Both the position numbers and the translations under genes were made by a program. The notes under the pieces were generated by a model. That model had not been told where the DNA came from. It saw only the letters and a program-made list of their open reading frames with translations, and ran no database searches. 64,000 bases of DNA from Heliocidaris tuberculata (taxonomy: Eukaryota; Echinodermata; Echinoidea; Camarodonta; Echinometridae), in NCBI GenBank assembly GCA_025618425.1, contig CM046849.1, forward strand, positions 32,610,336-32,674,335, in the 5' to 3' direction. This document shows, one piece after another, positions 13,901 to 26,700 of this stretch (the first letter of the stretch is position 1; every line of letters begins with the position of its first letter).

Positions 13901-16900
13901 TTTTAAAACTTTTCCATAAGTGTATGTCTTTTTCAAAGCAAATATACTTTATTTTTCAGAATGAGTGAAAGCAAATTTACAAAGCACGAATAAAGTAGGA
14001 TAAGCCTACTATATATTATTGTTAGCAGAGTAATGCAAGGTATTACAGACAGACCAAAATGATACAAAGTAACAAAGTATTCATATACAAGAAACACACA
14101 AATATAAAAGAGATGACATATTAAAGGATATAAAAAGATAATATAAAAGGTAATACTATAAAGGGAAGCACCCAAGCAATCTTTCATGTGTTATCAAAGT
14201 CGTGTTATTTATAGAAGTTTAAAAGTAATTGCCGTGGTGAAGGTTTATTGTTAAATATCAAATAAAAGACTGATTAGCCTCTCTCTCTCATTCAATGTGC
14301 ATTTATTGTTTGACATTGTCATGTTTACCTAGACATATGTAAGATTTACGCAAGCTAATAATTATTACTAACTTCCTGAACATGCTGATATCTTGACATA
14401 TGTACCTCTCTTTGCACAAAAGGGACAGTGATTGCAGTAGCCAAGAAACATTAATATAAAGTGTAAGAACCGTTGTAGAATGAAGAACTACTGATTGCAT
14501 CCCAGCCCCTTTAAATTTGTTTCCTCTACGTTTAATGATACATTTTGTTTTAACTCCATGATCCTTTCTTCCCCTAGGAGTTATACCTGCAATTTTAACT
14601 CTACCACTTTTGAGATCACCACCGACAGTTCTTCCTTTTGAATTTTGGCTTTTTTCTTTCATGATACAAGATTAGCAGGGTGTTTAATATACTTTTGTCA
14701 TGTTTTGTGTTACGTATTATGTACAATTAGATGTTACATAATACAAAATGACAAAATTTGTAATGAGAAATATTCTGGTGTTTCATAGAGCAAACGGCTT
14801 CACAGACATACTTACCAAGACAGTGAAGAGACGAATTAGAGCCTTTGTTCTGAGTTGTCATGCTAACAGGACAGCTGGTACATTCAGTAGCATTGAAGTC
14901 ATCTTGATAGGTCCCTACTGGACATTGGTTGCATGGCGCAAGACCAGTGTCTGAACTGTAACCCGGCTGGCAAATGTCTTGATATTAAAATTGGGAAATA
15001 ACAAGTGTTGTTTAATAATTACAACAAAAAAAAAAAAACTGGCTTTCTAAATTGAAATAACTCAGCTCTCTCTCTCTCTCCAAAGAAAGAATAATGAGCA
15101 AAAAAGACAGTAAAATAAAATTGAAGTAATAATTTCCAAGCATATCTGCCTGCATTACAATGCTAACAGCTTACAACATCCCGTTTGTGCAAAAACTTTT
15201 TGATTGTATTTCTTTATTGTACAATGCATAGGTTGACACGTGTTCCCTTTAATTATGAATGGTACTGACAAATAAATAGACCTGCATATCTGCATTTAAT
15301 TTGAAGAACATAATAACAGCAAAGAACCATGGATATCGCTGACCCTTTTCAAATGGAATCATATAATAAACTTCGGCCTGCCTAGTAGGCAAAAATATAT
15401 ATTTTTTTTTATTACATTTCATCATTCACAAATACATGTACTTTAGAGAATGTTTGTACCTAGGCTCTGGCTTATATTCTTAGATCCGAAGCAATAATTT
15501 TAGCTGACATTTTCACATTCATAAAGACAATTTTAGAGAATGTTTGTACCTAGGCACTGGCTAACGTTCTTAGATCCGACTCCAATAGTAGACTGCCCTT
15601 CAGGGCATTGATTGCATGTAAACTGTCCGTGTGTGTCTTGGTATGTCCCTATTGCACACTGGATGCATTCTTGTGTTCCATTATCATAGGAGAATCCTCT
15701 TCCACATGGTACTGCGCATATGAAAACGGAGAAAATATAGATTTTAGGAGTAAGAATACATCCAATGGTCTGATTACATCAACTATTTGTACACAATACA
15801 AATGTATAGTTGTTCGGCCATGCAAAAAGACATATTCTAACTAACTGTGCTTTGTTTCTTCTTAAAATAGTTTGATCTATAATTTGTAGATTCACAGAAT
15901 TAAAAAAAATAGCAATATACCATGGTGCAAGATATATGTAAAAGAAATGGTATGGTTTACCAGAGAAGCTTATAGATGATGAATATGCTGTCCCCTTGGT
16001 AACTTTTGTGGTTTTATAATGAGAGCCCGTGTATACCCATTTCGAGTGAGAGCTGTATCTATGTTAAGATTGAATTGATATCATCACTTATAATCAATAT
16101 TGATGGCAAAGAGATAAACAATAAAACAAAGTTACAATATACATTGGTATACTATGGTGCAAGGAGCAAACTAGTACAGTCTTAACCAAGGTCAATTTAC
16201 CTTGATAATTACTTGACATCCATACTGACACGTACTGACATGATAAGAAAGTAGTTCTAGGTTTTAACGTATTTGACTCAGAGACAGGTATTTTGTACAC
16301 ATGGGGAAAACAATGTTCCCGATGTTAACCTAACGTGGGTGTATGGTATCATTTGCAAATTGATAATTGACTGGGTTGAACATCAGAGAACATATGCATA
16401 TCAATTAAGGTGATTAGATCCTAGAGAGAAAAAAAAAAGAGATTTGGGGGTCTGTCACAACTGCAGTCGAAGACACTGAATATCGAGGTTTAAGTAATAC
16501 CACGGTCCAGGCAACCCTACCGGACAGCGGCATGACATGACTCTCTCCAGTGTCAGCAAGTGGAGAATTGATAGGTGATTATGATGGTAGCCAATAGCCA
16601 TGATGAGGAGTGCCCAACAAAGAGAACGAACTTGTTATGTAATATTATCATTACATATGAAAGAGAGATTAAGTTGGAAATAAAGTTGCATCTTTCTACA
16701 AATTTGGCACAAAGAGCGGTTATATGACATCTTACCACAACGATAGTCTTCGTTGTTAGCTGTATAAGGAGGGTTGCACACCAATTCCACGATATCATAA
16801 TTGAAAGAGTCCTCATCCAAAGCAATAGTAAAACCGTCCACACTTGAGCTCAGGTCCAGATGGCCATCCGCAATGAGAGTCTCGACAAGACCAATTATTT

Positions 16901-19900
16901 TATCCTCTGCATCTAACGCTGCATCATAGTCCATCTGCTGTTCACCCACGATCAAATTAGTTTCCACTGTAAATCCGATGACGATCCTGATTTGAATGAA
17001 AATGGGTCGTATACACACTGCTCATCAAAATACAATAGTACTTGTGAAGACTACGAGCTTGGTATATGAAAATGTATTGAAAGTTATAAGTTTGGAAATT
17101 CAAATCCTCATGGGGAATTCTCCTTTCAAATGCTCATACATGCGTGATACTTGTTTCTTTGTTTGATTGATTTTATTTTGATTTTATTTAGTTTTGACTG
17201 ATTATGCATGGACAGCTCATCTTTTTGGCAAAACTTAATCAAGCTATCCATTTTCTCAGATTTTCTTAATGACAGATGTAAACAAGTACCGTTGCTTATG
17301 TAAACACGACATCTACAGCAGCAGCAGAGTTTTTACATAAAAAAGGGAAAAGAAACTAAGATATGTGCAACAGACCCCCCCCCAAAAAAAAAAATAAAAA
17401 ATAAAAAAATGAAAAAAAAATAAAATAAAATAAAATAAAATAAAATAAAATAAAAATAACAAAATAAAAATAAAAAATAAAAAAAAATAAATAATATTAA
17501 TTATATATACATATTGTGTTGCGATGTTCTGAACAGAGATGAGGAATTAATTACTAACTCGAAATCAAGAGCTGATCTCATGTGTCTGTTGCTGAAGGGA
17601 TGTCGGGAATTTACGTGCTCCTCCGATCTCTGCCTCCGCCTAATATTTCTTTTGCGCCGCCGCTGGCTAGAAGGTCCACATGTCACTTGAACATTATTTA
17701 CTGTGCATTCATCATCTTCCGTGCAGCTGCTACCAAAATCTGAAGACAAGAACACCTCTATGAATGCTTTAGCGATTGCCTGTTGGGTCTCATCTGTGCC
17801 ACAGGAACCACTGTAGTACAATAATTCACTTGGGAGATTGATCCTTCTTCCACGCCTTGATTCTACATTAAAAAATATCAAAAGGTAATATATTACATAA
17901 AGACATGTATAAACGTTTGAAATGCACAACAATTTCACAAAGCAAATTCACGGGGTTGCTGGTATACGGCAATTTCTCCATAATCATAAGAGAGTTTAAT
18001 ACGATTGAAACGCCATTTTATTTCAAGTCACATGTGATGAGCACTGGCATGTTCTGAATAGACATGATGATAGAAAAAAATTAAATGCAATTTTGTTTCC
18101 AAACAATTACATTTCCATGTTCGAACATCCTGGATCTGCTTTTTTATTTTTTAGCAATGCAAACCTTATTCCACCTGTGGAATTATGAACCTCTTCATCG
18201 TTTTCAGAATTATGAAACCGGTTTAATTTCAAAATTACTCATCTTCTGAGTTTGTAACCTTTTTGGGGAAAAAATGGAAAGTGTTTAATATTTAAACCTA
18301 ACACAGAAGCATGTGAAGATAATCACATTTCTTTATTGCTTTAACGACATCAGAGCTGTAGGCCCCTATCTATTTTTTATTTATTTTTTTTAAATATAGT
18401 TCTTTAGCTGTCTAACTTGATACACTCACCGGTACAGTCGGGTATTGTATCATGAGGACTCCACGTTCCTGATATTCCACACACGTATTGTGAGGGGATA
18501 ACCAAGGTTGACCTTGGAATGTCGAAGTTTTCATTGCAAAGCATACTGCAAAATGTTCCATCACTCCATCCATCACAGGCCAAAGCTCCATTTTCTGGGG
18601 GATCCAAGTCCGGACAGGGAATTCCTTGTAAAAGTGTAAGCAGGAAATAAATTATGATAAAATTACATAGGCCAGTCAATAGCATATCAGATTTGAGGAT
18701 GTGAAAATTTAAACAAATATTCATTATATTCAAGTTTAAGTTTCAGTTTAAAAATTATAGTGGACCTCACATTATAAGTCAGGCCAACTTCTGGCAACTT
18801 TTCTGACATTCCCTTCACATGCAAACGATGATGCGCTGGGGGGGGGGGGGGGTTATGTGGGTCTACTTCTTCCCCTCCATAAGTCTCTGACAAGTAAAAA
18901 AAAAAAAAAAAAAAAGTTTGCGGGTTCTAAATCCGCCACTGGTAATAAGAACGGGTTAGTCAATTATTAAAAACCAAATAATTAATGCTGGACACAGTTG
19001 TCATATAAACGGCAGTAGCTTCAGTCAGTATTGATTTTTTTTTCTTTTTTTGGGGGGGGGGGGGGTAATTGTCACGGGATGATGATCAAGGTGTAGTTTT
19101 TTATTATTCATCTTAAATAATGGAATATTTGAATAAGGAACAAAAAACAACCATTTCAGTAACTTTCAGAAATGTATAATAACAGAATGAAAAAGGAAGA
19201 TGATACATACTACTTGTGAGATATCCATAGGTAATATTTATCAGCAACCTTCATAAAATGATAATCGTTCCTAAGGCCCTATTCAGTTTATTACATTTTT
19301 TGTAAAGAGAAACATAACTAACATTAGTTTCACATTTCACAGTTCCACATAAATTTCACATTACCATCCATTTTCCATAGAGGAATGATAAAAAAAGTTG
19401 TATCATAAATATCAACCAAAAAGGGGAACATTCAAAATCAATTGATTGTTTAGAACTTACTTTTGACGCTTATAATGAAGCTGCAAGTAGTTGTTTTAGC
19501 ATTATCCAGGTTTGTAGCTCTGCATTCTATCAAATGGTCCTTGTCAATAGCCAAGCTTGCCATGCCATCGTCATAGTTACAGGAAATATCTATTGGATCT
19601 CCTGTAGGTTCAGTGAATTCAGGTGGATCCCATGAGACCTCCGTAACTTGTTGGCTGGTGAAGACTACGGTATCATTAGGACAGGACACCAGAACTGGAG
19701 AAAGCTCATCTGCATTTTATTTTACCAAGAAAGAAACTAGAGTGAGAAGAAAATCTCTATATAATCATTTGCAATAGCTAAAAATGACACAAACACCAAG
19801 TATATTGATTATAATGTTTATTATCCTCTGTATACCATTCGTATTCCGACCTATCATGAACTAATGTACCAGAACTCATGAGAAAGAGCAATGGGTGAAG

Positions 19901-22900
19901 TACTATTGTTCTTCACCTTGATCCTACTTATTACTTCATTAACTCATTCATTTTCCATGAAATAAAAACACGCGAGTGTACATGTGAGTAAAGGCCTATA
20001 TAAAGGGGAAAAAGTGGAAATAAACATTAAAAATATAAACAAAACTAATCAACAAATTATGAAGAAATATTCAATATAAAACAAAATGAAATGTTCTATT
20101 GCATGATGTAAAGAAAACCTTTTAAAAAACCTGACACTATCTGCATTTTTTCCTTTCAATCATATCAGGGAAAAAGTAGCACTAAACTAAAAAAATCAAT
20201 AAGTAAAGTTATCCGACGTTCCTCTTCCCCAAGGTAATTCTTAACTTGATTTATTGTTTGGTCGTAAAGACGTACAAATGTATGAACATAACTATTTCAG
20301 ACAACAGAAAGTTCCTTACATAAATAGAAAATTGAACCCCCTAAAATCCTAGATTAACTCTTTCTGAGCTTGTTGGGGCCTATGTATTTGGAACCGCCCG
20401 TAGCGCAAGGCCACCTTTTTTTCTCTCAAATGAATCTTTTGACACTAAGTTAACATAAATTGGATGTACCATTACCCGGTCACTTGACCTTTTCTGACCT
20501 CATGTCAGTCAGAAAAAAAAAATCACAATATGATAGAAGCCGCACACATTATTTACCTTGCACATAAATGTCAAATGAACAGGTTACATTATTGCCTGCG
20601 TTGTCAATGAATGTGTAACTACATGTAGTGTCTTCAGTGAAGTTGTATGGAGATTTCAAATCAGATGGTGACTTCACGACAGTGAGGCTACCACCATCTA
20701 GAGAATCAGTCGCAGTGGGTGGAGCAAACAATACTTCCACACCCCAGCCTTCAGTACGAGTGACAGTAATGGGAGATGGACATGATGTCACGGTGGGCGC
20801 TGACAAATCTGTGGACAAATTGATTAAAAAGAAAATAGCTGTGAATTCAGCAATGTGACCTTGCAGAGTGTTTAACATTTATAAAAATACGATGATTATT
20901 CCGGCACGGGAGTCGTGTATACCCCGACAAGCAAAGTAACGAAAAACATAACACAGTACTCATAATAAAGTGCAATGACTATTGAGAACCTGTGCTTATT
21001 AGTCAAAATGAAATATTATCACACAGACATATTTAATGATTTTTAGTATTTTCTTCAAGATGATATAAATGTAAGAATGTAAGGAAAATGCAGAACGCAC
21101 CCAAACAGGCCAAATCCTGCGATGTACTATTAATGATCCTGCTCCACTGACCATCTCCACACACAATTGGAGATACATCACCTTGTAGAACAGTACCAGT
21201 AGGGCAATATGGAGTGCAACTAGTGCCTCCGTTCAGATCGTCTGGACCAGCACATATGGGTGGATTGATGTTGACATGTTCAGGTAGTTGTAGTGGCTGG
21301 CATTTGACGACTGTTTAAAATAAAAACCCCGAAGAACACTATATTATTTATCCTCATTTACTCGGTGATCGCGAGAACATTCAATAATATTTCTTCTGAT
21401 GGGACAAGCTGTTATTAGGCCAGGAGCCTATCAGAGATATTCATTTCTCTAATCAGTATTGTGCGAGCTCCTCTCCCATTTGTTCTGTCCCGAAACTTTC
21501 ATATATTTTTATTTCTGAGTTGTTGATGAAGGAATACATTTGTTTCACAAGGTTCTGTGTAAAAACATGATTATGTGCAATGACTGCTTCTAAGTTTCTT
21601 TAGAAAAGGTGAAAATGTATGATGTTTTTAGTACCTAAAAAAAGCCCAATAGTGCCTTTTTTTCTTGTCAGATTTTGCTCACACTTTCATTGATCTGTTT
21701 CTTTATTTTTCTCCTTCTGTGAAAATCAACTTGATATCAGGACGGACTTCCTCTTTAAAGGAAACCAAAACCCAAGGAGAGAATCAATGTTATTGTTATT
21801 ATCTCTCAGGGTGCTCCTTGCTTCCTCCTGAACTCGACATATGTGGTGTAAAATACATTTTCCCATTATATATGTTGAGCTCAAAAGGAGATTAACTTCA
21901 CCTTGAAAGATAATGGGGAAAATCTGAAAATCTGTGTACAAAACAAATGGAGAGTTGTTCACAAAATCAGCCATTTTGAAGCAATTTTGCCAATTTGAGG
22001 ATCCCCATAGAAAGTAAAACGAGACTTTTCAAACTTCCATAACTCTCTCATTTTTTAACCAATTTTAATGAAACTTTTTGTTAAGTGCTTCTCTGAATTT
22101 TCACTTTCCAATAACATTGATTCTCTCCTTGGGTTTTGGTTTCCTTTAAATACAATGTAGGCTTAATATTTACAAAACACTCGCCTTCACATCGTGGTGT
22201 CTCTGGAGCAACCCAATTTGATGTAGATCCATCAAATTCACAGGTTACAATGCTAGAACCAGTCAGGTGATAGCCAGGATAGCAGGTTATGTTACACTCT
22301 GCACCCCATATCGTATCACATACACTAGCAAACTCAGCATAGGACGGTAGCAGGTACGGACGGCATCTGTGAACTATAGATGATAGATATATTTACAGAT
22401 ATTGAACCGAACTGCATTACCTTGTAGGATAAAATACTCCTACTGCAGGAATTTAACACCTGGCTTTTCTAAATCAAATACAGAATATCATCAAGTTGTT
22501 AAACAATCATTTTGCAAAAAAGTGTCAACCATAAAATACATATTAAATATCTATACCGTAATCAAAGGCTAATTTTGATAAATGCAAACTCAGTTTATGG
22601 CAAATAAAACACATTTTGAAGAATTAACTTCCTATGGGATTGAGTCTGTACATGCACAGACATGAACCCACCTTCTACTTCAACATCAAAAGTACATGTT
22701 TTGTCATTTCCTGCAGCATCGTTTGCTGTGCACCTAACCTCAAAGTCACCTTCACCCATCAAGCCTTGTTCTGTGTCACAGGTGATACTGGGTTCAATAC
22801 CACTGTTATCCGTTGCTGATAGATTCCACGAGATGTTCACAAGAGTTTCCCCACGAGGAAGATTGAACGTTAGATACTGAGGACATGAAGAAAAGGATGG

Positions 22901-23718
22901 ATTTTGCACATCTGTATGAAAGAAAGAGGAAGAAGTGGATATAAGAAAGGGAACAGGTAAGGATGCCAGTGGCATAATATTAAGTTGAGATGAAGTAATA
23001 CAACAATACAAAAAAAAAACAACAACAACAAAAAACAACAAACAAAACAACAACAAAAAAAACAACAACTGCTAATTAAAGTACAATTGTGAGAAAAATG
23101 TTTCCTCGGTAAGTTTTTTTTCAGTCAGATTTCATGTAATTATATAAGAATGCAAACAATAGAGTTTACAGTTTCTGTCATGTACTATTCCCTTGATTGC
23201 AGTGTACATCGCGGGGCTTGGATGTGTTTATGGCCGGGGCACATAAGGTCGAAGACTTCACATTCCTTGCTCGGTGGTAATATCGATAATGATCTTGATT
23301 TCCGTTGTTTCAGTTGTACTGTTGTTCTCAGTCTCTCTCTCTCTCTCTCTCTCTCCGTCTAAATATCTCTAACACATACACATAAACACACATACCTGTG
23401 CGCGCATAATAACCGATGACATCTTTTACAACCTAGAATTTGACCGCATAACCGATGACCTGTGTGTGTAGAATTCAACCGCATAACCGATGACCCGTCT
23501 GAAATTTTTCTATACAACCGACGACTTGTTCGTGTAACACTAACTGATGACCTACCCCTATATGCAAAAGCATGTAATTTGGGTCTAACTGCGCAGGTCT
23601 GCCAACCGATGACGTCATCGGTTCGCTGTGTGTCATCGGTCCGAATGTAAAGTTCATGCCTATGTCATCGCTTTAAATGGGCGCACATACACACCCACAC
23701 ACACGCGCACGCACGCTA

Positions 23719-23755
<37 letters not shown>

Positions 23756-26700
23756 GTGAAACATGTCTATAGCTATGTCAGGGATATGGTAGTAATCGTA
23801 GAGGAAAGATGAAGTTATGAGATAATAAGCCTATATAGCTTCATCAAGTGTGAAAACAGTGAAATACATTTGCCTATAACATGATGCACATATTTTCAAA
23901 ATATGAACCCAACAACTATCTAAAAGCCAAACCCAAAACCGTTTAAAATATGCCAAATTGACATTTTTATTTCATCTAATGTATGTACTAAATTCTTTTG
24001 GAAATGCATTAAGTTTTGGGAGTTGCCCTTAGGTTGAATTTCTGAAAGTCTTTTAGATCGTATTGTACTTCCATATTTTTTTTTTTTTTACAATGATCAT
24101 GTCTTACCTTTGCAGGTCGCCATTGTCAGATCTCCTGGAGCCCATTGCCCATTTCCCTGACAGGACAGGACGGAGAAGTTGGGAGGGTCAAGCTGGTATC
24201 CTTGTTGAGTACAGGATACAACACATGACTGCCCAAATATGGGAGTGGATGAACATTCTTCTGGAGTGACTTTTCCACCGTCTGGAACTTGTAGAGCTGT
24301 ACATGATGTAGCTAACATGTATAAATAAAAGTAACCCCCCAAATAGTATATTAATACGGGTATCAATTTTAATATTTTGTATTCATTTTCGGTCAAATAT
24401 TTGTATATCATACAATATTAGTTTGTTCCCTATAATTAGCTAGAATTCAAAATTTCAAATGAAAAAAATTAATCCACTCAATGTCTCCTCCAAGATGCCT
24501 ATATTATACTTATGTTTTTAACTGATGAGTTCTCTTTAACTAATCTTTCAGCTTGGCTCTTTACCTCCACAGGAGAAAACATCACTTGTCCATGCTCCAT
24601 CTGCCTGACATCGTGGACTGCTATCACCAATTCCTTCAAATCCATAAACACAGTAGAAAATGCACTGAGTCCCGTACACTTCTGTATTTGGTGGGTCGTT
24701 GATGCAGCCTGATTTCACAGCGTTTTCAGGTGTCGTCAGCGCTGGACAGGTCTTAGCTAATGTATAAGACATACAAAAAGCAAAATGATACGCTGTACAA
24801 TTTATTCATGTTGACTGACCATCATGAATGCACAGAACTGTAAGCTTGTAATAATCACACATTTATACGTAGATAAAAAAAAGTTTGAATACTACGTTTC
24901 ATGGATTTATCAAAGCCTTAACCATTAGCCATAATGTGTTGCTATCAATTGTATTGTCATGAGATAGCTGTTGCCGACGATTTGGGTTTGCGAAAGTGGT
25001 TGGAACCTAATGCAATATAGTTTGCAAAAAATGGATACATATTAAGTGATAAAGAATCGATGTTTGTGCCCGTACTTTTCCAACCTATAAAAATGTAGTT
25101 ATATGCACTATTCAGCTTCAATGAAAAATCATATTTCTAGCATATCTAATAATATTAATATTTACATATGGGTATTTCAGGTAAGATGGACAATACAATA
25201 CCATACAATATTTGAATTCGTACAGCGCTCTTTACAGATTTGTATCAAAGCGTTTTACAAACATGTAAACAAAGTAACTTAAGAAAGTATAAATGAATAC
25301 TAGATGAACATTCAAGGATCAATTTAACGGTTGGAAAGAAAGGTCTTCAGCACCTTCTAAAATACAGGAAGAGATGGTAAAGCTTATGAAGATTATGAAA
25401 TAGGAAATATTTAAATGAAGCTTAAGAGATGAAAAATTAAATTAGTATCCTGGTATGAATTCACATACCATGCAGACAAAAAAAAAAAGAAAGAAAAAGA
25501 AAAGACGTTTATCCTATCACAGAATAATTGGAAAACTTCTCTAAAATAATCTTTAGTCATTTCTCAGTTGTTTACAAATGAATGACAGCGTAGTGTAAAA
25601 TGAGCTTCATTTGCGTTCTATTGAACCTAATGATACGGGTGAAAAGGAACCCCTCACCCCCCCCCCCGTGACACTACTTTTATTACATCGTTACTGAAAA
25701 TGTTGACAACACTTGAACAATGGAAAACATTAATATATGATATCCGTAAAGGGCATTTTTCGGAAATTTTATTTGGTTAAATTATCCATATCATATTTAA
25801 AATATTTAAAATAAACAAGTCATGAATGATTTTTAAAAATCATAATTTATTCATTATCAAAAGTAATTCAATAATATATTTTGTTTCATAATTACTCCGT
25901 TAACCATTTCATTTTCCCTGTTAATTCACAAACCTTGACATAGTGCCTCGGTACCATCCCAGGAAGCTGGCCCAGTATTACCACTCAGTTCACATGTTCT
26001 TGTTTCTGATCCTACAAGCTCATATCCTTCGTTACAAGAGAAGGAACAGACAGAGCCGTAAGCAAGATCAGCGGTACAGTTCAGGAGAGATCCGTGGAAA
26101 GGAGCCTGGAGTCTTGAACATCTGAAAACTACGAAGGAAATATATCACACGGGTGGTTTAAAAAAAAATGGCCAGGTACGTAGTTTTGATGAATGTAATG
26201 TATATGTAGGCCTGCGTAAGAAATAGACTTCTAAGTACAGTTGACTTTATTTGATATTATGCTGTCTCCTCCTAATATCTAAACAATGTGGAAAATAACA
26301 TAACGGTCGGATGTGCAGAGGCGGCGGAACGTCGGGCTCGGACAATGGAAGGAGAGGGGGGGGGGCTCCTTTTATCCTCCAAACAAACCCCCCCCCCTCC
26401 CACTTCCATTGTCCAAGCCCTGTTGTTGTTGTTGTTGCTGTTTTTCAGTTCATAATCATAATCATTTTTAAAATGAATCTTATGTGAACATTACTTTTGG
26501 ATTGAATTGTAATGAATTTATTTCCTTGTAATAAAAATATTCCCGGAGGGCCCTGAAATTTTATTAACCCTTTCGAGACAATTGACCACATTTTGTGGTT
26601 TGGCCCAATAACTTTTGATTTAGAGCCTTAAAAAATATACCAGATGCATGAGTAGAAAGAGCAAACAATTATGCACATACATCCATTTTTGTTGCATAAT

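Noticed and set aside
17555..17558. Alternative phase-0 donor TTA|GTAATT for exon 29
   Set aside because: Phase 0 would shift the frame of exon 30. GA|GTTAGT at phase 2 gives a seamless reading.
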